NCBI GenBank assembly: GCA_025453315.1
Contig: JALOQQ010000003.1
Coordinates: forward strand, 1-25,899
Direction: 5' to 3'
Length of the DNA stretch: 25,899 bases
Source of the DNA: Planctomycetota bacterium
GTDB lineage: Bacteria > Patescibacteriota > Patescibacteriia > Patescibacteriales > UBA12465
Part shown: in pieces, positions 17,741 to 25,161 of the stretch
How the letters are laid out: each line of letters opens with the position of its first letter
How positions within the stretch are numbered: position 1 is the first letter of the stretch
Notes under the pieces: generated by a model
What the model was told of the DNA's origin: nothing
Database searches by the model: none
Seen by the model: only the letters and a program-made list of their open reading frames with translations
Position numbers and translations under genes: made by a program

Positions 17741-18769
17741 TTAAAACTGCTCTAAAAATCTTAAATCACCACTATGGAAAAGGCGAACGTCATCAATATT
17801 ATATTTCAACATTACTAAACGATCTAAACCAAAACCAAAGGCAAAGCCAGTGTATTCAGTTGGATCAATACCACCAGCACGAAGAACATTAGGATGAATA
17901 GAACCACAACCTAAAATTTCTAACCAACCGCTATATTTACAAACACGACAACCTTTACCCTTGCATAAAAAACAAGTGCACTCACCATTACTACCTGGTT
18001 CCACAAAAGGATAATGCTTAGGACGCATTCTTAATTGTGTTTCTGGACCATACAATTTTCTTAAAACTGCTAATAACACTCCTTTTAAATCAGCAAAACT
18101 AATATTCTTATCAATCATTAATCCTTCTAATTGATAAAAACTATGCTCATGACGAGCATCAGTGGCTTCACTACGAAAACATTGTCCCGGAACAATAGCT
18201 CTTAAAGGAGCACCGAACTGTTTCATTGCTCTAATTTGTACTGGGGAGGTTTGGGTGCGCATAATTAAATCGTATTCTCCTTGGGCATTTTTCTTATCAA
18301 TAAAAAAGGTATCCTGCATTTCGCGAGCCGGATGATTCTTAGGAAAATTAAGAGCCGTAAAATTATAATAATCGCTTTCTAATTCCGGACCATCACAAAC
18401 CATAAAACCCAAAGAAGCAAATAAATCCTCTAATTCCCTCTCTACTAAAGTGGTAGGGTGAAAATGGCCGAGCGGTTTTTTAATTCCCGGTAAAGTAATG
18501 TCAATTTTTTTACCTTGAGTTTCTTTACCGTCTATTAAATTTTTCATGTGATCAAAACGTTCTTGTAGTTCGGTCTTAACAATATTAGCCATTTCACCTA
18601 CTTCACGTCTAGTTTCTAAACTTAATTCTTTAACGCGACGCAAAAGTTGACTTAATTCACCCTTACGACTCAGGTATTTTAATTCCAAATCACGCAAAAC
18701 ATTACTATCAGTAGCTTTTTCTAAATTTTCTAAAAATTCATTTTTTAATTTTTGTAATTCTAGTTTCAT
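17741..18769 (-). CDS. pheS: Phenylalanyl-tRNA synthetase alpha subunit
   Basis: Catalytic subunit of PheRS (class II). The 342-aa protein has an N-terminal coiled coil (about 1-85), motif 1 and 2 region with HPTTLVERELEDLF, GPELESDYYNFTALNFPKNH, MQDTFF and LIMRTQTSPVQIRAM, then the Phe-pocket region FRSEATDARHEHSFYQLEGL, and motif 3 GFAFGFGLDRLVML near the C-terminus. A four-Cys knuckle (CTCFLCKGKGCRVCKYSGW) before the ILGCGSIHPNVL segment is also seen in other bacterial PheS. It is upstream of pheT in the same direction, with a small membrane-protein gene 92 nt further upstream. No Shine-Dalgarno; no T-box is visible. Confidence 0.97.
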   Translation of the reverse strand: MKLELQKLKNEFLENLEKATDSNVLRDLELKYLSRKGELSQLLRRVKELSLETRREVGEMANIVKTELQERFDHMKNLIDGKETQGKKIDITLPGIKKPLGHFHPTTLVERELEDLFASLGFMVCDGPELESDYYNFTALNFPKNHPAREMQDTFFIDKKNAQGEYDLIMRTQTSPVQIRAMKQFGAPLRAIVPGQCFRSEATDARHEHSFYQLEGLMIDKNISFADLKGVLLAVLRKLYGPETQLRMRPKHYPFVEPGSNGECTCFLCKGKGCRVCKYSGWLEILGCGSIHPNVLRAGGIDPTEYTGFAFGFGLDRLVMLKYNIDDVRLFHSGDLRFLEQF

Positions 18770-18861
18770 ATAAATATATTCAAATTTTTATTTCAGATAC
18801 TATTAACTTTATTCTTTTGCTAATGTCTCTTGTTATTTTACTAAATACTCTATTAATTATA

Positions 18862-19275
18862 TTACCCTTCCATATTAATTTCACTAACCTCTTCCGGGCG
18901 TCTTGGCTGTAGGCTAGAAAGGAATAATTCCAATAAAGCTATGGCCAATATTAAAAGAGCGACATTTAACCAAGAAAACAAATCTCGAGCTAATAAGAAA
19001 AGAGTGCTACTAACCAAAATAGCTAATAAAAAAGCTTGTCGAAAAGCTTCGCGCACCGCACGGAACAATAATTTCTGTCTCATAATTAAAAAACGAACAA
19101 AAAAACCAATAACTGCTGACCAACCACTGGCCGATAAAAAAATTGCCAAATAACATAATAAAAAACCGAGCCAATTGGTCTTATCAGGATTGACAAAATT
19201 AAATATAAAAAGTAAGGCGGCCGTACACAAACTCGAACTGCCGACCATAATTAATAAATAACTTTTCAAAGTCAT
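18862..19275 (-). CDS. Small multi-pass membrane protein
   Basis: A 137-aa protein with about four hydrophobic helices: residues 5-27 (SYLLIMVGSSSLCTAALLFI), 35-60 (WLGFLLCYLAIFLSASGW), 82-100 and 103-122. Between the second and third there is a basic cytoplasmic-looking stretch (RFLIMRQKLLFRAVREAFRQ), and the C-terminus is polar and acidic. No family is recognised. It lies upstream of pheS in the same direction with a 92-nt gap and could be the first gene of that transcription unit, although functional linkage to PheRS is not suggested by its sequence. Confidence 0.7.
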   Translation of the reverse strand: MTLKSYLLIMVGSSSLCTAALLFIFNFVNPDKTNWLGFLLCYLAIFLSASGWSAVIGFFVRFLIMRQKLLFRAVREAFRQAFLLAILVSSTLFLLARDLFSWLNVALLILAIALLELFLSSLQPRRPEEVSEINMEG

Positions 19276-19310
19276 GTTTAGATAATAAAATCTTATTAAA
19301 TCTTATCAAT

Positions 19311-19339
19311 ATTATAATATGTATTAGCAAAATGAGCAA
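19311..19339 (-). promoter_or_regulatory. Probable promoter of the membrane protein - pheS - pheT unit
   Basis: On the minus strand a perfect TATAAT (19316-19311) lies 17 nt downstream of a weak -35 (TTGCTC, 19339-19334). It is divergent from the promoter of the DHH-family gene. Confidence 0.45.
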
Positions 19340-19380
19340 CCAAAACATCATAAAAAGCCAATAAAATCAAGGGTTTTTGC

Positions 19381-19409
19381 TTGACGTCAGAACAAAGAAA
19401 GTATATAGT
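19381..19409 (+). promoter_or_regulatory. Promoter of the DHH-family gene
   Basis: TTGACG (19381-19386), 17-nt spacer, TATAGT (19404-19409). It lies inside the longer open frame that begins at 19377, which supports choosing the downstream ATG at 19464. Confidence 0.7.
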
Positions 19410-19463
19410 AATAGGTTAGCAATTAAACCTTGCGCCGTTTTAGGCGTTTTAGAAATATTAATC

Positions 19464-20651
19464 ATGCTTACTAATGAAGAACAAATTTTTAAACAAATAG
19501 AAAAGTCGGAACATATTCTTATTAGTTTTCCGATGGATTGGAATGGCGATGCTGTAGCTAGCGCTTTGTCTTTTTATTTACTTTTAAAAAAAATGGGGAA
19601 AGATGTTGAGGTAATAGCACAAAAAATTGAAGGCTTCAGTACTGATGTTAATTCTATAAAATCTTTTTCTTTTCTCCCCTCTTTTTCTGACATAAAAGAT
19701 TCCTTAAAAAATTTGCGTAAATTTATTGTTTCGATAGATATCAGTAAGGCAAAAATAAATCAAATCAAATACACAGTTGAAAACAATGTTCTTAATTTTA
19801 TAATTTCTCCGGAATACGGTTGGTTTACCCACGAAGATATTAGTTCTTCTTCCAGTGGTTTTAAATATGACTTAATTATTGTCTTAGATACGCCGGATCT
19901 AGAATCTCTGGGTAATATTTATGATAATCACATAGAATTTTTTTATAAAACTTCAATTATTAATATTGACTATCATTCTAGCAATGAAGAATTTGGTCAA
20001 ATTAATTTTATTGACTTAAACGCTGTCTCTACTTCAGAAATTCTGTATTACCTCTTTAAAAATCATCAGAACGATTTAATTGATGAAAATATTGCGACCT
20101 GTCTTTTAGCTGGAATTATTCATAAAACCAAGAACTTTAAAACGGCCAATCTTACTCCCCATACCCTACTCACTACCTCCAAATTAATTTCTTTGGGTGC
20201 ACGCCGCGAAGAAATCGTTCATAAACTTTATCGTTCAAGAAGTTTTAGTGCTCTTAAACTCTGGGGTCGAGTTTTAGAAAAAATGCGCCAAGAAAATAGT
20301 GGCAAAATAATTTGGTCACTATTAGATAAGCAAGATTTTAAAGATACTAATTCCACCGAAGAAGATTTAAATGATATTGTTGATGAGCTTATTATTAACT
20401 TGCCCCAAGCGAAAGTTATCGTAATTTTTATTGGCCAAACTAACATTGATCAAACTGAAACAAATGAACCAAATAATACTAAAATAAAAATTTATTCTCT
20501 AAAAAATATTAATCTCTTAGATGTCTTAAAAGAATATCAACCACTTGGCACACAAAAATTAGCACAAATAAATTTAGCAAAAAATTTACAAACTAGCGAA
20601 GAAGAAATAATCACTAAGCTAAAAGCCAAACTTGATAAAATCACTGAATAA
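19464..20651 (+). CDS. DHH-family (NrnA-like) protein with a degenerate active site
   Basis: Resembles DHH/DHHA1 phosphoesterases such as NrnA (oligoribonuclease/pAp phosphatase), 395 aa from the ATG at 19464. The order of motifs is kept but key residues have changed: motif I, normally HxxPDGDAxGS, reads SFPMDWNGDAVAS (21-33), losing the His and the first Asp; motif II is DTPDLESLG (142-150); motif III is IDYHSSNEEFG, so DHH has become DYH (169-171); motif IV, normally GIxTDTGxF, is GIIHKTKNF (218-226), losing the Asp. The downstream STSEILY and a C-terminal DHHA1-like part remain. I infer that catalysis is lost or altered. It has its own promoter and is followed by tRNA-Ile. Confidence 0.88.
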   Translation: MLTNEEQIFKQIEKSEHILISFPMDWNGDAVASALSFYLLLKKMGKDVEVIAQKIEGFSTDVNSIKSFSFLPSFSDIKDSLKNLRKFIVSIDISKAKINQIKYTVENNVLNFIISPEYGWFTHEDISSSSSGFKYDLIIVLDTPDLESLGNIYDNHIEFFYKTSIINIDYHSSNEEFGQINFIDLNAVSTSEILYYLFKNHQNDLIDENIATCLLAGIIHKTKNFKTANLTPHTLLTTSKLISLGARREEIVHKLYRSRSFSALKLWGRVLEKMRQENSGKIIWSLLDKQDFKDTNSTEEDLNDIVDELIINLPQAKVIVIFIGQTNIDQTETNEPNNTKIKIYSLKNINLLDVLKEYQPLGTQKLAQINLAKNLQTSEEEIITKLKAKLDKITE

Positions 20652-20729
20652 TGATAGATTATCTAAAGTTACTGACAAAATCAACCAAATACTATTACTA
20701 AATTACTAAAAATTAGTAATTAAAATTTG

Positions 20730-20803
20730 GGGTGTATAGCTCAGCTGGTTAGAGCACCGCCCTTATAAGGCGGGGGTCGATGGTTCAAGTCCATCTACAC
20801 CCA
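20730..20803 (+). tRNA. tRNA-Ile(UAU)
   Basis: Acceptor GGGTGTA/TACACCC; D stem GCTC/GAGC; anticodon stem CCGCC/GGCGG with loop CTTATAA, giving anticodon TAT at 20764-20766 (reads AUA); T arm GATGG/CCATC with TTCAAGT; discriminator A; no CCA. Most bacteria read AUA with a CAT-anticodon tRNA modified by TilS, so this UAU form is notable. Confidence 0.93.
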
Positions 20804-20815
20804 CAGAAAAAAAAG

Positions 20816-20842
20816 AAACGGTTATGGTGAACCGTTTTTTTG
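20816..20842. terminator. Terminator between tRNA-Ile and the 20862 gene
   Basis: AAACGGTT / AACCGTTT with an ATGGTG loop; T run on the plus strand and an A run before it, so it can also serve the convergent minus-strand gene. Confidence 0.85.
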
Positions 20843-20861
20843 TTTTTTAGTAAACATTTGT

Positions 20862-21482
20862 TTAACTCTTTAAATGCTCTGGCGGAACAGAATATTTAAT
20901 ATTTTCTGCCACCTCTAATTGTTTTCTGCATTTAGCTCTTCTAATTATTTTAACTTTTTGTCGCCAATAATATTTTGGCGGTAAAAATTTAGCAAAATTA
21001 TTAGCCTTATAAAAATGTTTGGAGCTAAGACACTTAGAAATAATTTTTAAAATTAACCTACGTCCTTTTCGGGGAGAGATTACTAGCACCTTCTGCGCTT
21101 TTTCAACGGCGCTATCATAGTCCTTTAAAAAACAATTAAGTTTTGTAAGGGAAATGTAAAGAGAAACTTGTTCTTTAGCTGGTAGTTTTTCTAAACCTTT
21201 TTCAATATCTATTATATCTAAGAAACTAACGACGCGACGCTTTTCTGGCAGTTTAACTTGTTTTTTAAAAAAAGCAATATGCTCTTTCAAAACCCGTTTT
21301 TGCCATTTAAAGCTGGATTGGGATATTCGCGAAGCAGCTTCTAGAGCAGAGAAGAAATTTTTTTCCTTTAGTTTTTCTAGGATAAAATTTTTAGCTCTTC
21401 CCTCAGGGGTCCTTTGCCAAACTTTTTTTCTAATTTTAAAAAATGGCCATAATAACAGTGAAGAGAAAGAGAATGTCTTCAT
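20862..21482 (-). CDS. Helical protein, possibly TPR-like, unknown function
   Basis: A 206-aa basic, all-helical protein. The N-terminus (MKTFSFSSLLLWPFF) is hydrophobic but short, so membrane association is possible. About residues 26-165 consist of paired amphipathic helices (LEKLKEKNFFSALEAASRIS, LYISLTKLNCFLKDYDSAVE, KAQKVLVISPRKGRRLIL) with the A/L/Y spacing of tetratricopeptide-type repeats, though the match is weak. The C-terminal part is Lys/Arg-rich. No family is recognised. It is convergent with tRNA-Ile and divergent from tRNA-Val. Stop TAA; no Shine-Dalgarno. Confidence 0.7.
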   Translation of the reverse strand: MKTFSFSSLLLWPFFKIRKKVWQRTPEGRAKNFILEKLKEKNFFSALEAASRISQSSFKWQKRVLKEHIAFFKKQVKLPEKRRVVSFLDIIDIEKGLEKLPAKEQVSLYISLTKLNCFLKDYDSAVEKAQKVLVISPRKGRRLILKIISKCLSSKHFYKANNFAKFLPPKYYWRQKVKIIRRAKCRKQLEVAENIKYSVPPEHLKS

Positions 21483-21617
21483 GGATTAATTTATTAAATT
21501 CAACTTTAAAGATCATTTTAGACTAGCTAATTTCATTAATTATAAATTAATTAAGATTACGGCTAGATATAATACTATATCTTTAGCTCGGCGCCCCGTC
21601 AATACCCGCTTTATTGG

Positions 21618-21645
21618 TTTACATTTTCCAGTAATATGATATATT
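21618..21645 (+). promoter_or_regulatory. Promoter of tRNA-Val and probably the hsp20-vanW unit
   Basis: TTTACA (21618-21623), 16-nt spacer, TATATT (21640-21645), about 40 nt before tRNA-Val. No terminator lies between the tRNA and hsp20, so readthrough is likely. A GCTA...TAGC imperfect palindrome (about 21563-21587) lies further upstream. Confidence 0.6.
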
Positions 21646-21685
21646 AAAAACAAGTTGTTGCTTAATAATTGCCACGAAGAAAAAC

Positions 21686-21759
21686 GGGCTCATAGCTCAG
21701 TTGGTTAGAGCGTTACGTTGACATCGTAAAGGTCTCCCGTTCGAGTCGGGATGGGCCCA
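21686..21759 (+). tRNA. tRNA-Val(GAC)
   Basis: Acceptor GGGCTCA/TGGGCCC (one G-U pair), D stem GCTC/GAGC, anticodon stem TTACG/CGTAA with loop TTGACAT (anticodon GAC), T arm CCCGT/CGGG with TTCGAGT, discriminator A, no CCA. It is only 28 nt upstream of the hsp20 start. Confidence 0.94.
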
Positions 21760-21787
21760 CATATTTTTACTTTCTATTTTTATCTCT

Positions 21788-22207
21788 ATGCTTAACTTTT
21801 TTAAAAAAAATCGTCCCGGTCATATTATTGCTCAAGAAATTGAAGACCAAGACGAACCTTGGTTAACTAAGGATAATTTTAATGACGGCCAATTATTAAT
21901 TGATGCTTATCAAAAAGGCGAAAAAATAATTATTCGTTCTACTATTGCTGGCGCCAAGCCTCAAGATATAAACATTTCACTTCATAATGATTTGTTAACT
22001 ATTAAGGGACGAAGAGAATTTAAAGAAAAAATAAAGGAGGAAGACTATTTATATAAAGAGTGTCATTGGGGTTCTTTTTCTCGCTCTCTTATTTTACCAA
22101 GCGAAGTTGATCCCAAAAATATTGAAGCTATTTTAGAAAATGGCGTTTTAACTGTTATCTTAAATAAAAAGAAGAAGCCCAATCCTATAAAAGTAAAAAG
22201 AAAATAA
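21788..22207 (+). CDS. Hsp20 / alpha-crystallin-type small heat-shock protein
   Basis: ATP-independent chaperone that holds unfolding proteins. The 139 aa start with a short N-terminal arm (MLNFFKKNRPGHII); the alpha-crystallin domain (about 36-125) begins LLIDAYQKGEKIIIRSTIAG and contains KPQDINISLHNDLLTIKGRR, the ECHWGSFSRSLILPSEVD strand pair and the signature ENGVLTVILNKK. A C-terminal I-x-V-type motif (PIKV) could mediate oligomer contacts. It lies 28 nt after tRNA-Val and 4 nt before the small 22212 gene, so it is probably cotranscribed with that gene and vanW. No CIRCE-like element was seen. Confidence 0.93.
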   Translation: MLNFFKKNRPGHIIAQEIEDQDEPWLTKDNFNDGQLLIDAYQKGEKIIIRSTIAGAKPQDINISLHNDLLTIKGRREFKEKIKEEDYLYKECHWGSFSRSLILPSEVDPKNIEAILENGVLTVILNKKKKPNPIKVKRK

Positions 22208-22211
22208 GCGT

Positions 22212-22421
22212 ATGTTAACACATGAAGAAAAAATAATTGTTGAAAATATTGAAAATGACAAAGTTTTCTTAAAAGACGAAAAAGGACAAATACTTTCTAT
22301 TCCTAAAAATTATTTTATTGAACCTTTGTCTTTAGGACAGGAAATTTTTCTTTCTTTAAGCGACCAAACCCAAGGTAAAACCGCTAAAGACATAATTAAC
22401 GAACTCTTAACTATCGAATAA
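22212..22421 (+). CDS. Small soluble protein of unknown function
   Basis: A 69-aa acidic protein. It begins with alternating strands (EEKIIVENIENDKVFLKDEK, then GQILSIPKNYFIE) that suggest a small beta-barrel or SH3/OB-like fold, and ends with a helix (GKTAKDIINELLTIE). It resembles the short beta proteins annotated DUF3006 only in length and pattern, so no assignment is made. It is tightly packed between hsp20 (4-nt gap) and vanW (9-nt gap), which supports it as a real gene translated with them. Confidence 0.7.
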   Translation: MLTHEEKIIVENIENDKVFLKDEKGQILSIPKNYFIEPLSLGQEIFLSLSDQTQGKTAKDIINELLTIE

Positions 22422-22430
22422 TAAGGCCTT

Positions 22431-24419
22431 ATGAACGAAGGTAAATTTTCCAAACTACAAATAACTTTAACTATAGTCGCCATTTTTTTATTGTGTTTGG
22501 GCGGCTCTTTTTTTATTTTTTCTAATATTTATAAAGATAAAATTTATCCGGGCGTAACTATTAACGGCCTAGATTTATCTCACAAAACTTTGGCTGAGGC
22601 TGAAGTAGTTATAAATAAACAATTAAATTCTGCCAATAAAAATGGGTTAAAATTTAATTATCAAAATAAAGAAATTTCTCTAGAAGTAAAAAGTGATCCA
22701 ACACTAGATCCGCAAACGCAAATAGTTTTTTTAAATCCTAAACTAAGCCTGCACGCCGCTTTTGCCGTTGGTCACGATGGTTCCTGGCTAGAGAAACAAA
22801 AAGATAGATTATTTTCTCTTTTCTCTAAAACTAAAGTTGATTTTGCTTATAATATAAATGAGAATGAAATCCGCCGCATTTTGACCGAAAACTATCAAGA
22901 CTTAGAAATTCCAGCCCAAGACGCTACCTTAAAAAGTACTGGCAATTTAGAATCACCTCTAACAATTAAAACAGAAAGTTTGGGTAAAATAATTGATCAA
23001 GATAAAGCTATTAGTGATTTAAAAAAAGAAATAGCGACTCTTGATTTTTCAACCATTACTTTAAAAACTAAGACAGCCTATCCCCAATTTTATCAAAAAG
23101 ATTTAACCGGCCTCTTGGATAAAGCCCAAAGAATTATTAGTTTTTCTCCTTTAACTTTTTCTTATCAAGAAAAAAAATGGCCAGTCGCTCAAACGGAATT
23201 AGCCGACTGGTTGGGTGTACAAAAAAAAGATAATATTATTGACTTAACTTTAAACGATACTAATATCAAAAAATTTATTAATACGATAGCCGCGGAAGTA
23301 GATAAAGAGCCGCTTATTCCTAAACTTCAAATAGATGGAAGTCGAATTTCCAGTTTTCAAGTTGGTCAAAGCGGTTGGAAATTAAATCCAGATAAAATTA
23401 TTACTACCATAAACGAAGAATGGTTTAGTCAAGGAAAAACAGAAATTACTCTGATTACCGAAGAAATTAAAAGCACGGATGACGAAAATATTAAGAATAT
23501 GGGACTAACAGAAATTATTGGTACTGGTCAGTCTAATTTTAAAGGCTCTCCTAAAAATCGTCGTCATAATATTAAAACTGGCGCCAATGCTATTAATGGC
23601 TTATTAATAAAACCGGGTGCCGAATTTTCTCTAGTTAAGGCTCTTGGTAAAGTTGATGCTTCAACCGGCTATTTACCAGAATTAGTAATAAAACAAAATA
23701 AAACCATTCCCGAATTTGGCGGAGGTTTGTGTCAAGTTGCCACTACTTTATTTCGCACTGCCCTACAAAGCGGTTTACCAATTACGGCTAGACAAAATCA
23801 TTCATATCGCGTCGTTTATTATGAACCAGCTGGTACGGATGCGGCTGTTTACGATCCTTGGCCAGACATGCGTTTTATTAATGACACTGCTAATTACGTT
23901 TTAATCCAAACTCGTATTAACGGGGATGATATTTATTTTGATTTTTGGGGTACTAAAGATAATAGAGCAGTAGAAATAAGCAAACCAACTGTTTACAATA
24001 TTGTTAAACCCGGGGAAACAAAAATAGTGGAAACTTTAGATTTACCGGTTGGCCAAAAAAAATGCACCGAGAGTTCTCATAACGGTGCTGATGCTTATTT
24101 TGATTATAAGGTAACTTACCAAAAAACTGACGGAACCAGCGAAATAAAAGAAAACAGATTTAAGTCTCATTATGTTCCTTGGCAAGCAGTTTGTTTAATT
24201 GGCGTAGAAAAACTATCCAATCCGGATGAGAGTAAATCTACTGGAGAGACTACTAATGAAACTAGCCCTATCACTGAACAAAATAAAAAAACCGACAATC
24301 CATCAATAAACAACAAAACAAGCTCTAGCGCTTCTGAAAATGTTAATACAAATAATTTAACTACTAATGAACTTATTACGCCAAGTTTAGAAATACCGAC
24401 TACGACGCCAGCTAATTAG
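22431..24419 (+). CDS. VanW-family surface protein with peptidoglycan-binding-like repeats
   Basis: A 662-aa envelope protein. Residues 1-12 are cytoplasmic, 13-33 one signal anchor (TIVAIFLLCLGGSFFIFSNI). Next are two related ~115-residue domains (about 45-160 and 215-345) of the type found before VanW domains (GVTINGLDLSHKTLAEAEVV is the first). The VanW domain (about 365-500) has the typical FNGSP-like segment, PGAEFSLVKALGKVDASTGY, EFGGGLCQVATTLFRTALQS, ARQNHSYRV and AVYDPWPDMRF, ending in FDFWGTKD. A G5-like beta stretch (about 518-590) and a Ser/Thr/Asn-rich low-complexity tail (598-662) follow. VanW function is uncertain, but it is tied to the wall and co-occurs with peptidoglycan genes. 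Last gene of the tRNA-Val/hsp20 unit; stop TAG. Confidence 0.95.
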   Translation: MNEGKFSKLQITLTIVAIFLLCLGGSFFIFSNIYKDKIYPGVTINGLDLSHKTLAEAEVVINKQLNSANKNGLKFNYQNKEISLEVKSDPTLDPQTQIVFLNPKLSLHAAFAVGHDGSWLEKQKDRLFSLFSKTKVDFAYNINENEIRRILTENYQDLEIPAQDATLKSTGNLESPLTIKTESLGKIIDQDKAISDLKKEIATLDFSTITLKTKTAYPQFYQKDLTGLLDKAQRIISFSPLTFSYQEKKWPVAQTELADWLGVQKKDNIIDLTLNDTNIKKFINTIAAEVDKEPLIPKLQIDGSRISSFQVGQSGWKLNPDKIITTINEEWFSQGKTEITLITEEIKSTDDENIKNMGLTEIIGTGQSNFKGSPKNRRHNIKTGANAINGLLIKPGAEFSLVKALGKVDASTGYLPELVIKQNKTIPEFGGGLCQVATTLFRTALQSGLPITARQNHSYRVVYYEPAGTDAAVYDPWPDMRFINDTANYVLIQTRINGDDIYFDFWGTKDNRAVEISKPTVYNIVKPGETKIVETLDLPVGQKKCTESSHNGADAYFDYKVTYQKTDGTSEIKENRFKSHYVPWQAVCLIGVEKLSNPDESKSTGETTNETSPITEQNKKTDNPSINNKTSSSASENVNTNNLTTNELITPSLEIPTTTPAN

Positions 24420-24527
24420 AATAATAATTATTTAATGGTTTACGAGGTTAAAGCAAAATTCAAAATTTAAAAATAAAACAAACCTGTTTTCTATTCTTAC
24501 TTGATTTAGAATAAACTGATTTCGAGA

Positions 24528-24714
24528 AACAAAAAAGACCAACTCAAATGGGTAGGCAAGAAGTTCCCTCTAGGCATTTCTGAGCCAACAGAAAAACATA
24601 ATTTTTTATGTCCTTCTGTCGGCCCTAAAACCCTAGACAGAAAATCCCCATGCTTGTCGTGCCTGACCCATTTCAATTGGCCTTTTTATTTTGTCTTTTT
24701 TGTTTTTTAAATGA
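24528..24714 (-). ncRNA. Candidate rod-shaped regulatory RNA (6S-like architecture)
   Basis: On the minus strand a near-perfect promoter leads into a ~185-nt RNA that folds as one long irregular rod. The closing stem is CCAATT-G-AAATGGGT-C-AGGCA against TGCCT-ACCCATTT-G-AGTTGG (about 19 bp, plus-strand 24539-24558 and about 24661-24680). A central internal loop follows, then the terminal arm CTAGG/CCTAG, GCCGACAGAA/TTCTGTTGGC and ACATAA/TTATGT. Two positions are G-U wobbles on the minus strand but A-C mismatches on plus, which fixes the strand. The RNA ends in TTGG-TCTTTTTT-GTTT as a terminator. A long closing stem, central bubble and terminal hairpin is the layout of 6S RNA, but no 6S sequence signature is recognised. 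No coding frame is visible. Confidence 0.6.
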
Positions 24715-24720
24715 CTTATA

Positions 24721-24749
24721 ACTATATCACGCAGTAAAACATTTGTCAA
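24721..24749 (-). promoter_or_regulatory. Promoter of the 24528-24714 RNA
   Basis: On the minus strand TTGACA (24749-24744), 17-nt spacer, TATAGT (24726-24721); start expected near 24714. It is one of the best promoters in the window. Confidence 0.75.
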
Positions 24750-24987
24750 TACCGTCACCAAGCTTATCCAAAACAAACAAAAAGATAAACAAATATCTAA
24801 TAAAAATCAATAAATATAAGCTTTTTATCCTTAGAGTTAATATTATACTATCTTCCCCTGTTATTTGCACCTATTAAATAACACTACTTATAAACGCTTT
24901 TTCCACAACTTATCAACAATATTGTCAAATATCTATTATTTATTAGTTTAAAACAAACTAGATTAATAAAAAATAAACTACTACCCC
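24750..24987. other. AT-rich intergenic stretch with DnaA-box-like words
   Basis: No gene was found here. TTTTCCACA (24899-24907) fits the relaxed DnaA box TTWTNCACA, and TTATCAACA (24910-24918), TTATCCAAA (24764-24772) and TTATCCTTA (24825-24833) are one or two bases off. Spacing is irregular and no dnaA or dnaN is nearby, so an origin cannot be claimed. Confidence 0.2.
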
Positions 24988-25017
24988 TTGACAAAAGTAA
25001 GCTATATTTGTTAAGAT
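24988..25017 (+). promoter_or_regulatory. Promoter of the right-edge lipoprotein gene
   Basis: TTGACA (24988-24993), 18-nt spacer, TAAGAT (25012-25017). The leader is about 140 nt. Four bases after the -10 comes AGATTTTATAAT (25022-25033), nearly identical and in the same register to AGATTTTTTAAT behind the left-edge gene's promoter. Confidence 0.7.
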
Positions 25018-25161
25018 GTCTAGATTTTATAATGTTCATTCAACAACTCTATATAATAAAAGTACGTAAGTGCTTCCCAAACATATCATCCACGCAATTT
25101 TCAGATATTTTAGAAAATCAGAAATGAAAGTAAACAAAGTAATAATTAATACCGAACAACA
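25018..25161 (+). promoter_or_regulatory. Long 5' leader of the lipoprotein gene
   Basis: The segment 25103-25124 (AGATATT, TT, AGAAAATCAGAAA) repeats the motif at 10698-10718 ahead of the secreted beta-rich protein, and both leaders continue with a similar AATAATT-AATACC stretch before the ATG. No known riboswitch was recognised. Confidence 0.45.

Noticed and set aside
18770..18861. T-box or other leader control of pheS
   Set aside because: The interval is only 92 nt and lacks a specifier hairpin or antiterminator sequence.
19377..19463. Upstream in-frame start of the DHH-family gene
   Set aside because: A TTGACG-17 nt-TATAGT promoter lies within it, so translation must start downstream, at 19464.
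24750..24987. Replication origin
   Set aside because: Only one box fits the relaxed DnaA consensus, the others are degenerate, and dnaA/dnaN are not nearby.
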